A stretch of 64,000 bases of DNA from Scatosoma sp048465415 (lineage in GTDB: Bacteria > Bacillota > Clostridia > Christensenellales > Borkfalkiaceae), in the NCBI GenBank assembly GCA_048465415.1, contig DBFWLO010000024.1, positions 119,942 through 183,941 on the forward strand, given 5' to 3'. The stretch's first letter is position 1. Each line of letters begins with the position of its first letter. This document shows, piece after piece, positions 32,247-40,499 of this stretch. The notes beneath the pieces were generated by a model that was not told the DNA's origin, did not search any database, and worked only from the letters and a program-made list of their open reading frames with translations. A program made the position numbers and the translations under genes.

Positions 32247-33410
32247 ATGATGCCTCCGGCACACTCCACCCAACAGGATAAACCCGTCATCAACGGCCGT
32301 CAGCTTTGTTTCTTCGCGGCCTTTCTCGTGCCCGTCGCCAAACTCCTGGCCGTGCCCGCCCTGCTTTCCTATTACGCCAAAGGCGACCTGCTTTTGCCCG
32401 CCTTTATGCAGTACGTGTTGCAAGGCGCGATTCTCGCCGTCATTCTCTTCATCGCGTCGAGAACGAACAAGAGCTTTTACGACCTCGTCGCCGACACGCT
32501 CGGCGACGTGACGGCGCGTATCGTCTATATCCTCTTTTCTCTCTTTTTCGTGTTCGTCAGTCTGCTGCCCATTCTCGATCTCGAACGCTTCGTCTCTACG
32601 GCCTTTTTCGATACCGCGCCCTCGCTGAGCGCCTTCGCGCCCTTTTTCTTCCTCAGCGCGTTCATCTGCACAAAGAATCTCAAAGCCTTCGGCCGCAGCG
32701 CCGACATCGCCATGCCCCTCTTTCTCGTCGCCTTTATCGGATTGATGATCATGTCGGTGGGCGAAGCGGATTTCAGCAACGTTCTGCCCCTTTTAGGCAC
32801 GCCTTTCAAATCCACCGCCACCGGTTTTTTACGCACGCTCGGACATTTCTCCGACACCGCTCTCTTTCTGCCCCTTTTAGGCGCTTACCGCTATAAAAAA
32901 GGCGACGGAACGAAGGTCATGCTCTCCTACGGACTCGGCGCGTTGTTCGTGCTCTTTTTCCTCGCCGTATTCTACGGACTGTTCGCGTCCCTGGCGCCCA
33001 AACAGCAATTCGCGTTCGTCAAAACCGCGCAGTATTTCCAGGCGCTGGACGTCGTCGGCAGGTTCGATCTCCTGCTCACGTATCTGATGACGGTGGTGCT
33101 TCTGTTCTACTATTGTTTCGTATTGCAGATGGCCGTCCATTGCTTCGCAAAGGCCGTTCATACGGAAAAAAAGGTCTGGATCTCGGCCGTACTCAACGTT
33201 GCGCTGTTTTTTTACGCGATTTTCTGCAATCAATATTACAACCAACTCTATTATCTGATCACGGTGCGGCTGTTCTGGGTTTTCCTGCTCTTTGCCGACG
33301 TCGTTCCCCTCTTATGCCTCTTTTTGAACAGAAAAGAGAAAAAGAAGGACGGCGAAGGAAAGAAAGCAAAATCCGCGCGGCGCGGCGGCAAGGAGAAAAA
33401 CTATGCATAG
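32247..33410 (+). CDS. gerAB: Spore germinant receptor subunit B (GerAB family)
   Basis: A 387-residue APC-superfamily protein with about ten membrane helices, the form typical of GerAB, the subunit thought to bind the germinant. It starts one base after the gerAA stop, and its ribosome binding site (AAAGGAGAG) lies inside gerAA. The C-terminal tail is very basic (KEKKKDGEGKKAKSARRGGKEK), longer and more charged than common. It overlaps gerAC by 8 bp. Confidence 0.93.
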   Translation: MMPPAHSTQQDKPVINGRQLCFFAAFLVPVAKLLAVPALLSYYAKGDLLLPAFMQYVLQGAILAVILFIASRTNKSFYDLVADTLGDVTARIVYILFSLFFVFVSLLPILDLERFVSTAFFDTAPSLSAFAPFFFLSAFICTKNLKAFGRSADIAMPLFLVAFIGLMIMSVGEADFSNVLPLLGTPFKSTATGFLRTLGHFSDTALFLPLLGAYRYKKGDGTKVMLSYGLGALFVLFFLAVFYGLFASLAPKQQFAFVKTAQYFQALDVVGRFDLLLTYLMTVVLLFYYCFVLQMAVHCFAKAVHTEKKVWISAVLNVALFFYAIFCNQYYNQLYYLITVRLFWVFLLFADVVPLLCLFLNRKEKKKDGEGKKAKSARRGGKEKNYA

Positions 33411-34710
33411 CAGAAACACTGTCCGATATTATCTCATCGTCGCGGGATTGCTGCTCTTTCTCTTCTTCTCCAACGATTTCGGGCTCATCGATATCCAGAA
33501 AACCGCTATCGTCATGGCGGTGGGCATCGACCGCGAGGAGACCACCTTCATCGTGACGACGCAGATCGCCGTGCCCGAACCTTCCTCGCAGGGAGAGCAA
33601 GCGCAGGCCGTCCAGATCGAAAGCCGCGGCGAAACGGTCGCGGACGCATTCAATCAAATCAACGTCAAGACGGGCTGGTATCCCAAACTGGTCTTCTGCG
33701 ACCTCATTATCATCGGCGAAGACGCCGCCAAGAGCAACGTTTTCGACGCGCTGGATTTCTTCCTCCGCGACGAATATATGTCCGACGGCTGTCTCGTCGC
33801 CACCTGTCAGGGTACCGCGAAAGAAATCCTCAACACCAAGACTCCCATCGATCCCATGTCCAGCCTGGCGGCGCAAAAGGTGCTTTCCCTGCACGCCCAA
33901 CAAGTGGGAACGGCGGCCGCAAATTCTTTACGGGAATTTGCGATCGGGTATTTCAGCAACAGCCGCAGCAGCTATCTGCCTATTTTAAAACCCGAAAAAC
34001 AACAGGAATCGTCCGGCCAGAACCCGGGCGGCGGAAGCGGCGGGGGCGAAGACTCCGGCGAACAGCCTTCCGGCGGTCAAAAAAGCGGGGCGTTCGCTGA
34101 GCCCTTCCCCGCCCCCGGCATTCCCGTCGCGGGCGGAGAAGGCGGCGGAGAGTCGGGCGGCGGAAGCGGAGGAGGAAGCGGCGGCAGCAAAAAGCCGGAA
34201 GAGAAAGTGTTCAGCGCCAGCGAGACCGCGCTCTTTTATAACGGCGTGATGGTGGAAAAGCTCGACGCCGAAGAGACGTTTGCTTTCTGTATGGTGAAAA
34301 GCAAGCTCCGGCTGGCGTCCTATTCTCTCGAAAGCGACGGCAGTCCCTATACGCTGAATATCAAAAGCAACAAGCCCTCTCTCAAATTTTCCATAGATAA
34401 AAATTCTATGGCGAGGCTGAAAATCAACGTCAAGGCCACCGCGGGCGTCCAGGACGCTTCCTTCTCTCAGACCGTCACCGAACTCTCCAACGCGGGCGCG
34501 GTGCCCGATAAAGTCTTTAAGGCGGCCGAGGAAGACCTGAAAAAAAAGATCACGCAGGTCTTCGACAAGAGCCGCAAGAGCCGCTGCGACGTCTTTAATA
34601 TTCTCGACCGCCTGCAAAAATTCGAGAATAACTATTTCTCCGCCTTCCGCGAAGATATTCTCGACCGGCTCCTTCTCCATGTTTCCGTAGAGTTTGAAAG
34701 TCTTCGATAA
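33403..34710 (+). CDS. gerAC: Spore germinant receptor subunit C (GerAC family), no lipobox
   Basis: A 435-residue GerAC-like protein. After one hydrophobic segment (residues 9-22) comes LIDIQKTAIVMAVGIDREE, the family start. Domain III is recognisable at the C-terminus (FDKSRKSRCDVFNIL..., ending YFSAFREDILDRLLLHVSVEFES). There is no cysteine around the hydrophobic segment, whereas GerAC proteins are normally lipoproteins. A Gly/Ser/Pro-rich linker (about residues 205-265) separates the N- and C-terminal halves. It would be held by an uncleaved membrane helix instead of lipid. A terminator follows. Confidence 0.88.
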   Translation: MHSRNTVRYYLIVAGLLLFLFFSNDFGLIDIQKTAIVMAVGIDREETTFIVTTQIAVPEPSSQGEQAQAVQIESRGETVADAFNQINVKTGWYPKLVFCDLIIIGEDAAKSNVFDALDFFLRDEYMSDGCLVATCQGTAKEILNTKTPIDPMSSLAAQKVLSLHAQQVGTAAANSLREFAIGYFSNSRSSYLPILKPEKQQESSGQNPGGGSGGGEDSGEQPSGGQKSGAFAEPFPAPGIPVAGGEGGGESGGGSGGGSGGSKKPEEKVFSASETALFYNGVMVEKLDAEETFAFCMVKSKLRLASYSLESDGSPYTLNIKSNKPSLKFSIDKNSMARLKINVKATAGVQDASFSQTVTELSNAGAVPDKVFKAAEEDLKKKITQVFDKSRKSRCDVFNILDRLQKFENNYFSAFREDILDRLLLHVSVEFESLR

Positions 34711-34730
34711 AGGAATATATTTGATTTTTT

Positions 34731-34778
34731 ACCGCATTTATGCAAATTTTTAAGCATAAATGCGGTGTTTCCTCTTTT
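34731..34778 (+). terminator. Terminator after the ger operon
   Basis: A perfect 13-bp stem ACCGCATTTATGC (34731-34743) with GCATAAATGCGGT (34754-34766), then T/C-rich sequence. Confidence 0.8.
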
Positions 34779-34825
34779 TAAACAAAAAAAATTTTGTTTT
34801 TTCGGAAAAATTTTTCAAAACCCCC

Positions 34826-34853
34826 TTGACAAATCCGAAATATCTGCTATAAT
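34826..34853 (+). promoter_or_regulatory. Sigma-A promoter of the structured RNA
   Basis: TTGACA (34826-34831), 16-bp spacer, TATAAT (34848-34853), placed after the ger terminator and about 435 bp before the next terminator. Confidence 0.8.
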
Positions 34854-34859
34854 ATAGGT

Positions 34860-35293
34860 ACAAAAGATAGAAACGACCAAAAGTTGTTTAAATCTTTCAG
34901 TAAAAAGGGAGACAGACCGATGAACAAGTAACTCACAAAGCCAAAAGTCGATTGGCTGCGGGCCGCAGGGATGCGGCGCAACAAAAACCGAACCGCAAGG
35001 TTTCGCGAATAAAGGAGGTTTGAAAAAGAGACTTAATGAAATTGTTCAAACGATTATTCCAAACCCTTTATCCTGAACTTAAAGAGAGGTGCTACTCCAA
35101 TGTACAATGAAACCGAGGAGTCTAAAAAGAGTTAAAGCCCGTGGGCAACGGTCAACAGCGCGGTAAACGAGAACACCGCGGCCCGGATTTGCGTCCGGTA
35201 TAGTACGGGAAAGACTGCAAAAAAGACTCCGTACAACTGAATATTCCAAAAACAAAATTTCCCCCGCAAGGCTCTTGCGGGGGTTACTTTTTA
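34860..35293 (+). ncRNA. Candidate large structured noncoding RNA of unknown class
   Basis: Promoter and terminator frame about 430 nt without a long ORF. Helices found by eye include: GCCAA/TTGGC (34940-34944, 34952-34956); GCCGCA/TGCGGC with GGGA loop (34962-34967, 34972-34977); AACC/GGTT capped by a GCAA tetraloop (34991-35002); a long helix 35011-35022 with 35060-35069 that buries an AAAGGAGG Shine-Dalgarno-like run; and a 3' domain closed by TGTAC/GTACA (35101-35105, 35231-35235) and GGAGTCT/AGACTCC (35117-35123, 35224-35230). Nested inside are CCCGT/ACGGG (35138-35142, 35205-35209), CGCGGT/ACCGCG (35159-35164, 35175-35180) and CCGGA/TCCGG (35183-35187, 35194-35198). The nested long-range pairing argues for RNA function. 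I see no RNase P, tmRNA, SRP or T-box core motif. Confidence 0.7.
35261..35293 (+). terminator. Terminator of the structured RNA
   Basis: Stem CCCCCGCAAG (35261-35270) with CTTGCGGGGG (35274-35283), then TTACTTTTTAT. Confidence 0.88.
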
Positions 35294-35740
35294 TAAAGAG
35301 TTTTCAGTGGAAATCTCCTTGTAGAAACGGATGTTTTTGACGACGTATTCCGCTTTCCACCAATTTTTTGCGACGCTCCACGCTTCGGGATAATCGTCCC
35401 ACTCCCAAGTGAAAGCCCACGAGCCGTCCGGCCGCTGCGTTTGAGAGATAAACGCGCATTCTTTCTCGCAGACGCGCTCGTTTCCGGCATAGAAAGCGCT
35501 CTTTTTGGAATCGATGAACAGGGGACGGCTTACACGCATACTCTGTCGCCCGGGCGGACGCGGCAGGCGGTACGGAACAGCTCGCTTTGCCTATCCGCGA
35601 ATTTGAAGATAAAACCCGCCAGACACGCTGTCTAAGTCTTTTCCCGAACGCAGATAGCGAAGGATTCCCTGAATGAGAGAATGATTTTTGTCCGTCAGAC
35701 CGATTTCCCTAATGAAATTTCTCGCTTTATGATAATCCAT
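35291..35740 (-). pseudogene. Decayed QW-repeat (squalene-cyclase/prenyltransferase-like) protein
   Basis: The minus ATG at 35740 starts MDYHKARNFIREIGLTDK... and the same frame resumes as SRPLFIDSKKSAFY...QTQRPDGSWAFTWEWDDYPEA to a stop at 35291. Between them this frame hits a TAG, while an alternative frame reads naturally (CLAGFIFKFADRQSELFRTACR). Two compensating indels, or one nonsense mutation, therefore broke the gene. QxxDGSW...W followed by NWWKAEYVVKNIRF recalls the QW repeats of terpene-cyclase-fold proteins found as small unknown proteins in Bacillota. The remnant would be about 150 residues. Confidence 0.6.
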
Positions 35741-35753
35741 CGCCCGTTTTCCC

Positions 35754-36773
35754 TCACCCTCCGTACCGGGAGGCGTCCGCGGCGATACGGCTCAAAAGTC
35801 TGCCGTCGCGCACCGCCGCGCCCGCGCCGGAAACCACCGCAAATTGCGGTTCGTCGCAGACATGGGGGCGCATATCGAGGTTTTTGGCGATATATTCGGG
35901 CACGAAAGAAATTTTCGTGACGCCGCCGGAAAGATAGACGCCGTTCTGATTGACGGCCGCCGCCACCTCCGCGGGGAGTTTTTGCAGCACCAGGGAAGCG
36001 TATTCGAGGATCTTATCGATATAGACGCGGATACAGCCCTCGATTTCGGAAGCCTGGACGGCTGCGGAACCCGGCCGCAGGGTAGAGACGAGGCTGCCCT
36101 CCACCACCGTGGCGCCGCGCGCGCCGACGGCGAGGGAGCCGATCTCGTTCTTCACCCGCTCGGCGGAGAGCGCGCCGATTCTGAGGCCCTTGCATTGTTC
36201 GATTCTGGCGATGATGTTCGCGTCCATATTGTTGCCGCCGACGTTCATGGAGAGCCCCGCGATGATCCCGTCCAGGGAAAGTACGGCCACGTTGGTCACG
36301 CCGCCGCCGATGTCCAGGCAAAAAACGGGGTTGGACTCGCTGAGTACGGCGTCGGCGCCGAGCGCCGCCAGAAAAGGAGCCTCGACGAAACGCACTCTTT
36401 TGAGTCCGCATTCCTCCGCCAGCGCGGCATAGTCCGACTTCAAGCGCTCCGACGCGCCGCAGGGCACGGAAAGCACCGTCTCGGAACGATTCAGCCGCGA
36501 GGGCTTGACGCCGATCCGGGAAAGAAATTCTTTGAGCATCGCGGCGGCGAGACGGCCGTCCACGATCTCTCCTTCATAGACGGGAAAGACGATCTCGGTG
36601 AATTCCGCCGTCTTGCCCACTAATTTTTTCGCTTCCTTGCCGATCGCCTTAATTTCCCGCTCCGTACCGCTCACCGCCACGCAGGAAGGCTCGGCCAAGA
36701 CGATGCCGCTGCCGGCGTCCGCGCGGTATATCTTCGTCACGGACGAACCGAGATCTATCGCCAGTTTTATCAT
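35754..36773 (-). CDS. mreB: MreB-like actin-fold protein
   Basis: A 339-residue protein of the MreB/Hsp70-actin superfamily. The start at 36773 gives MIKLAIDLGSSVTKIY, the phosphate-1 loop. Later motifs include FCLDIGGGVTNVAVLS (phosphate-2) and VYLSGGVTKI (adenosine loop). It is divergent from canonical MreB and may be an MreB-like or FtsA/PilM-type relative. Its ATG overlaps the maf stop (ATGA, 36770-36773), so it is translationally coupled to maf. mreC and mreD do not follow, so a cell-shape role is likely only by homology. Confidence 0.75.
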   Translation of the reverse strand: MIKLAIDLGSSVTKIYRADAGSGIVLAEPSCVAVSGTEREIKAIGKEAKKLVGKTAEFTEIVFPVYEGEIVDGRLAAAMLKEFLSRIGVKPSRLNRSETVLSVPCGASERLKSDYAALAEECGLKRVRFVEAPFLAALGADAVLSESNPVFCLDIGGGVTNVAVLSLDGIIAGLSMNVGGNNMDANIIARIEQCKGLRIGALSAERVKNEIGSLAVGARGATVVEGSLVSTLRPGSAAVQASEIEGCIRVYIDKILEYASLVLQKLPAEVAAAVNQNGVYLSGGVTKISFVPEYIAKNLDMRPHVCDEPQFAVVSGAGAAVRDGRLLSRIAADASRYGG

Positions 36774-37369
36774 AACCGCTCCTCTTTTCGGATATATTTT
36801 AAAGAAAAATACGGGGAGAGCATCTCCCGGCAAAGCTCGGTGGGCAATCCCACCACGTTCGTGTAGCTGCCCGCGATTCCTTCGACCAGTCCGCCGTCCT
36901 GGATCCCGTAAGCGCCCGCCTTATCCATCGGCGAACCCGTGGCGATATACGCCCGGATTTCCTCCGCGGAAAGCGTTTTGAATTTCACCGCCGTGCGCGC
37001 ATATTCGACGCGTACGGTTTCCCCCGCTTTGGTCGGTACGATCAGGCAAACGCCCGTAAACACTTCGTGCGTGCGGCCGGAGAGCCGGGAGAGCATGCGG
37101 AAAGCGTCGGTTTCGTCTTTGGGTTTGCCGAGAATCTCCCCGTCTATCGCCACCGCCGTATCCGCGCCGAGCACCGCTCCGTCCGCCGCCGCAAAAAGGC
37201 CGGCGATCTCGCGCGCTTTCCCCGCGGCGAGCGCTTTCACCACCTCGTAAGGGGGACGTGAAAAGTCCGTTTTCTCCTCGCCGCGGGCGGGGAGCACTTC
37301 AAAATCGGGGATCAGCCCGCGCAGCAACTCTTTCCGCCGCGGGGATCCGCTCGCTAAAATCAATCGCAT
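36770..37369 (-). CDS. maf: Maf nucleotide pyrophosphatase
   Basis: A 199-residue Maf protein started at 37369, where MRLILASGSPRRKELL follows GGAGGCGCC. Conserved parts are LASGSPRR (4-11), GADTAVAIDGEILGKPKD and TGSPMDKAGAYGIQDGG. The family hydrolyses non-canonical or canonical NTPs (dTTP/UTP type) and is linked to septum formation. maf next to mreB-type genes is a common cell-division cluster. Confidence 0.95.
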   Translation of the reverse strand: MRLILASGSPRRKELLRGLIPDFEVLPARGEEKTDFSRPPYEVVKALAAGKAREIAGLFAAADGAVLGADTAVAIDGEILGKPKDETDAFRMLSRLSGRTHEVFTGVCLIVPTKAGETVRVEYARTAVKFKTLSAEEIRAYIATGSPMDKAGAYGIQDGGLVEGIAGSYTNVVGLPTELCREMLSPYFSLKYIRKEERL

Positions 37370-37450
37370 ACGGCGCCTCCTTTCACCGGACGGGAGTCCG
37401 GGCAAAACAAACGCCGCCTCCCGCAGGGAAAGCGGCGTCGGCCGACTCGT

Positions 37451-38962
37451 TTACAAAATTTCCAGATTCTTTCTGAACGCTTTTTTGAACTCGCCGTTCG
37501 CCGCGGACGCGTCGCGGATTTCGAGGGACGCTTCCCCCGCGACCTCCGTCTTCATGATCACCGAATCGCCGAGCACGTCGCAGTTGACGCCCGTGACCAT
37601 GCCCGACATGCTCCGGTCGAGGCTTTCGGCGATACGCAGCAGCACGCCGAGTTTCTTCACCGCGTCGAGATCCTCTTCCAGAACGATATCTCTGTATTTC
37701 TGCCATTCGGCGAGGGAGATATCCTCCTTTTTGTGGCAGCACGCCACGAACGCCGCCAGCACGATCTCGCGGTGCGTCGCGCCGTAGATAGAGGAATTGA
37801 GAATCATGTACCAGCTGTGTTTCTGATGGTTGTAATATTTGATGCGCATGCCGCAGTCGTGCAGGCTGGCCGCGATTTTCAAAACTTTCAGATACTGACG
37901 GGAGAATTTATGCAGAACCCGAAGCTGTTTGAAGAGCTGAATGGCGAGATGCACCACGTGCTCGACGTGCCCCGGATCGCAGTCGTAGTAGCGCACGAGC
38001 GTTTCGAGGCTGTAACTGAGCACGTCGGAGACCGGCTTTTCCAAAGTCATGGGGAGAGCCTGATTAAACATGATCCCCTCGCGGAGTCCCGAACCGCCGA
38101 TCGTGAATTTTTCGATCTCCATATAGCTAACGAAAGATTTGACGATCGCCATCGCGGCGGGCATGATGTCGGCGCGCGCGGGCGAAAGTCCTTTGATCTT
38201 TTTGCGCTTGTCGATGTCGAGCACTTTGATCATGTCGTAGATATTCGTGAAATCCTCGACGGCGAGATTGTAGTTATGCACCGTGTCGAGCGGATATTTC
38301 TTGACAAGTTTGCTGATCTTGAAAAGATTGCGGAAGGAACCGCCCACGCCGATCATCTGCGTTTCGGGATCCACCTCTTTCAGCCAGGGCTGTTTTTTGA
38401 GCTGTTCCGTGAAAAATTCCTCGATCTTCGCCGCCGCCTCTTCCGGCGTGCAGTCGCCCGCGAACAGGTCGGTCAGCGTCACCGCGCCGAACGGAAGCGT
38501 CGCGAAATTGAGCATGTTGCGGCGGTTGTAATAGACGATCTTCGTACTGCCGCCGCCGATTTCGAGAATCAGCCCTTTGGGTATGTCCATCGTATTGATG
38601 ACGCCGCGGTAAACGAGGGTGGCCTCTTCCTCTTCGGAAAGCACCCGGATCTTGATGTTGCAGGTCGCCTGGATCTCGTCGAGGAAGGAACGCTGATTCT
38701 TGGCGCGGCGCACCGCCGCCGTCGCCACCGCTATGATTCTGTCCACCGCGCTCGAATCGCACAGCCGCTTGAACATCTTTAAGGTTTTGATGGTCTCCGC
38801 CACCCGCTGCGGTTTTAAAAAACCGTCCCTGTCCATATCCTGACCGAGACGCACGCTCTCTTTCAGCTCGTCCACGACCATGAAATGCCCCTCCGTGAAC
38901 AAGTTGACGATGACGAGTCTCGCCGAATTCGAGCCCAAATCGATAATGCCTATTTTTTCCAC
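37451..38962 (-). CDS. Ppx/GppA phosphatase with C-terminal HD domain
   Basis: A 503-residue protein. Residues 1-300 form the Ppx/GppA fold: GIIDLGSNSARLVIV (5-19), ATAAVRRAKNQ and ILEIGGGSTKIVYYNR. Residues about 320-480 form an HD-type helical domain with LHDCGMRIKYYNHQKHS. The family hydrolyses polyphosphate or the pppGpp 5' phosphate. Without a ppk neighbour the substrate remains open. It is monocistronic, with a perfect 17-base palindrome (39033-39049) about 70 bp upstream of its start. Confidence 0.9.
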   Translation of the reverse strand: MEKIGIIDLGSNSARLVIVNLFTEGHFMVVDELKESVRLGQDMDRDGFLKPQRVAETIKTLKMFKRLCDSSAVDRIIAVATAAVRRAKNQRSFLDEIQATCNIKIRVLSEEEEATLVYRGVINTMDIPKGLILEIGGGSTKIVYYNRRNMLNFATLPFGAVTLTDLFAGDCTPEEAAAKIEEFFTEQLKKQPWLKEVDPETQMIGVGGSFRNLFKISKLVKKYPLDTVHNYNLAVEDFTNIYDMIKVLDIDKRKKIKGLSPARADIMPAAMAIVKSFVSYMEIEKFTIGGSGLREGIMFNQALPMTLEKPVSDVLSYSLETLVRYYDCDPGHVEHVVHLAIQLFKQLRVLHKFSRQYLKVLKIAASLHDCGMRIKYYNHQKHSWYMILNSSIYGATHREIVLAAFVACCHKKEDISLAEWQKYRDIVLEEDLDAVKKLGVLLRIAESLDRSMSGMVTGVNCDVLGDSVIMKTEVAGEASLEIRDASAANGEFKKAFRKNLEIL

Positions 38963-39415
38963 TGTCTTTTTACCTCACCTTTCGCAGGGACAAAACTACC
39001 CGATCGTCCCGCCGTTTGCGTATGATATTTAAGTTAAAAACTTTTTAACAAATTGAATATATATCGTGAAACGAGAGCGGATTTTCCCTATGCTCCGCCC
39101 TTCGGGGTGCGTCCAACGCGTCCGCCCGATCCTTTTTCACAATAAGTTTTCCCATAGTTTAGCACATAAAAACGTATTTGTCCATACCCTTTTGAAAAAT
39201 TTTTCGTAATTTTCGAAAATTTTTTTCCAAATCGCCCCATTTCGACCTTTTTCGGGCGCCTTTTTCTAAACCGAGTGTTCGTAAGGAACAAAAAGTGTCA
39301 AAAAGCCGGCCGCCCGCCCTTCCCCGGAAAGGACGCCGATTTACGGTTAAGGAAAGAGACTGCCCGACTTTTTGCCGGACAATCTCTTTTCCCCTCTTCC
39401 TTGCTCTTGACCGTT
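38963..39415. other. Long intergenic region upstream of the Ppx/GppA gene
   Basis: Contains the perfect palindrome GTTAAAAA-C-TTTTTAAC (39033-39049), likely part of the Ppx/GppA promoter region. An imperfect hairpin at about 39352-39396 (AAGAGA...TCTCTT arms) could end the HAD gene transcribed from 40075. Short open frames here have no ribosome binding site and no protein-like composition. Confidence 0.45.
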
Positions 39416-40075
39416 TTATGATTTTGCTTGAAGAAGAAAACGGGTAAACTCCCCGAACGTCGAAAACAGATAATCGGGCTTTTGCGCTGCCAGTTCCCCC
39501 GCTTCCGCATACCCCACGTCGAGTCCCGCGAAATCGACGCCGCATTCCCTCGCTCCCTCCGCGTCGTGCATGCGGTCGCCCACCATCAGAGAAGTCTCTT
39601 TTTCGGCGTTTAAAAGGCGCAAGGCTTCGCGGATCACCGAGGCCTTGGTGGGAAAGCTGCCGTCCGTGCCGCTGCCCGCCACGGCCCTTAAAAAGGGGGT
39701 AAATCCGAATTCCTCCGCGATGCGCTCGGCAAATATCTTCGGCTTGGAAGTCGCCATGGCCAGAAGATAGCCGGCGCCTTGCAGCGCTTTGAGCATATCG
39801 AGCGCGCCGGGAATTGGCTCGTTCTCGAAAAGGCCCTTGTCGGCGTAGCGTTCGCGGTATTTTTTGACGGCGAGCGGCACTTCTTCTTCGGACAAGCCGA
39901 AGATCTCCTTAAAGGAGTAGGTCAAAGGCGGGCCTACGCACAGACGGAGTTCTTTTTCCGTCGGCTGCGGTTTCCCGAGCGCGGCGAGCGCATAGCGCAT
40001 GCAGTTGTAGATCCCCTCGTGGGAATAGGTGAGCGTACCGTCCAGATCGAAAAGGATATATTCGTATTTCTTCAT
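39416..40075 (-). CDS. HAD-superfamily phosphatase (phosphoglycolate phosphatase-like)
   Basis: A 219-residue HAD subfamily IA protein: FDLDGTLTYSHEGI (8-21) with nucleophile Asp9 and Asp11, ATSKP as motif II, KASVIREALR with the motif III lysine, and VGDRMHDAEGARECGVD as motif IV. The helical cap lies at about 20-85. Relatives include Gph and PyrP/PpaX-like enzymes; PpaX (pyrophosphatase of HPr) is a possible alternative. The substrate is not predictable. Confidence 0.9.
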   Translation of the reverse strand: MKKYEYILFDLDGTLTYSHEGIYNCMRYALAALGKPQPTEKELRLCVGPPLTYSFKEIFGLSEEEVPLAVKKYRERYADKGLFENEPIPGALDMLKALQGAGYLLAMATSKPKIFAERIAEEFGFTPFLRAVAGSGTDGSFPTKASVIREALRLLNAEKETSLMVGDRMHDAEGARECGVDFAGLDVGYAEAGELAAQKPDYLFSTFGEFTRFLLQAKS

Positions 40076-40109
40076 ATTCGATTTATTCTATCACATCCGA
40101 AAAAATTTT

Positions 40110-40481
40110 TCAACCGTTTTCGTCCGCAAAAGCGTGACGGAATTGAAAAAAGGATAAAATCACCAAAAATACGCCGAAAGAACGGCCGAGCACGTCGGAG
40201 GGCAGGCGGTAGGCGAGCAGTGTTCCGAGCACGGAAAACGCCAGCGCGGGCACGATCATCCAACCGATCCCCTCCGTCGCCAGCAGTTTGTTGTCGGCGT
40301 GCACTTTGAGGGCGCCGACGCTCATGGGCAGAAAGGAAAAGAGGTTCGCCGACTGCGCGATCTTCTGTTCCACGCCGCCCACGAGAATGAGCAGGGGGAT
40401 CGTCACCGTTCCCCCGCCCATGCCCATGCCGGCGGGGATCCCGCCCAAAATTCCCAACAGCAGATAAATGTAAAAAGACAT
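40110..40481 (-). CDS. Half-size TauE/SafE permease, unit 2
   Basis: A 123-residue protein, about half the normal 250. Four membrane helices; the opening GILGGIPAGMGMGGGTVTIPLL (cited as GMGMGGGTVTIPLL) is the repeat hallmark of TauE/SafE (DUF81). It follows the other half (40500-40868) by 18 bp. Full-length family members contain two such repeats, so the two proteins together make one transporter. Substrates in the family are sulfite, sulfoacetate and related anions. Confidence 0.88.
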   Translation of the reverse strand: MSFYIYLLLGILGGIPAGMGMGGGTVTIPLLILVGGVEQKIAQSANLFSFLPMSVGALKVHADNKLLATEGIGWMIVPALAFSVLGTLLAYRLPSDVLGRSFGVFLVILSFFQFRHAFADENG

Positions 40482-40499
40482 GCCCTATCCTCCTTAGAT

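Noticed and set aside
34860..35293. T-box riboswitch, tmRNA, RNase P or SRP RNA
   Set aside because: No AGGGUGGNACCGCG T-box core, no tmRNA acceptor/tag, no RNase P conserved regions, no SRP Alu or GGAA tetraloop motif; the unit ends at its own terminator with no downstream gene in the same direction.
39088..39545. Short minus-strand ORFs between the Ppx/GppA and HAD genes
   Set aside because: Lys/Arg/Phe-rich low-complexity translation, no ribosome binding site, and a partial overlap with the HAD gene end.
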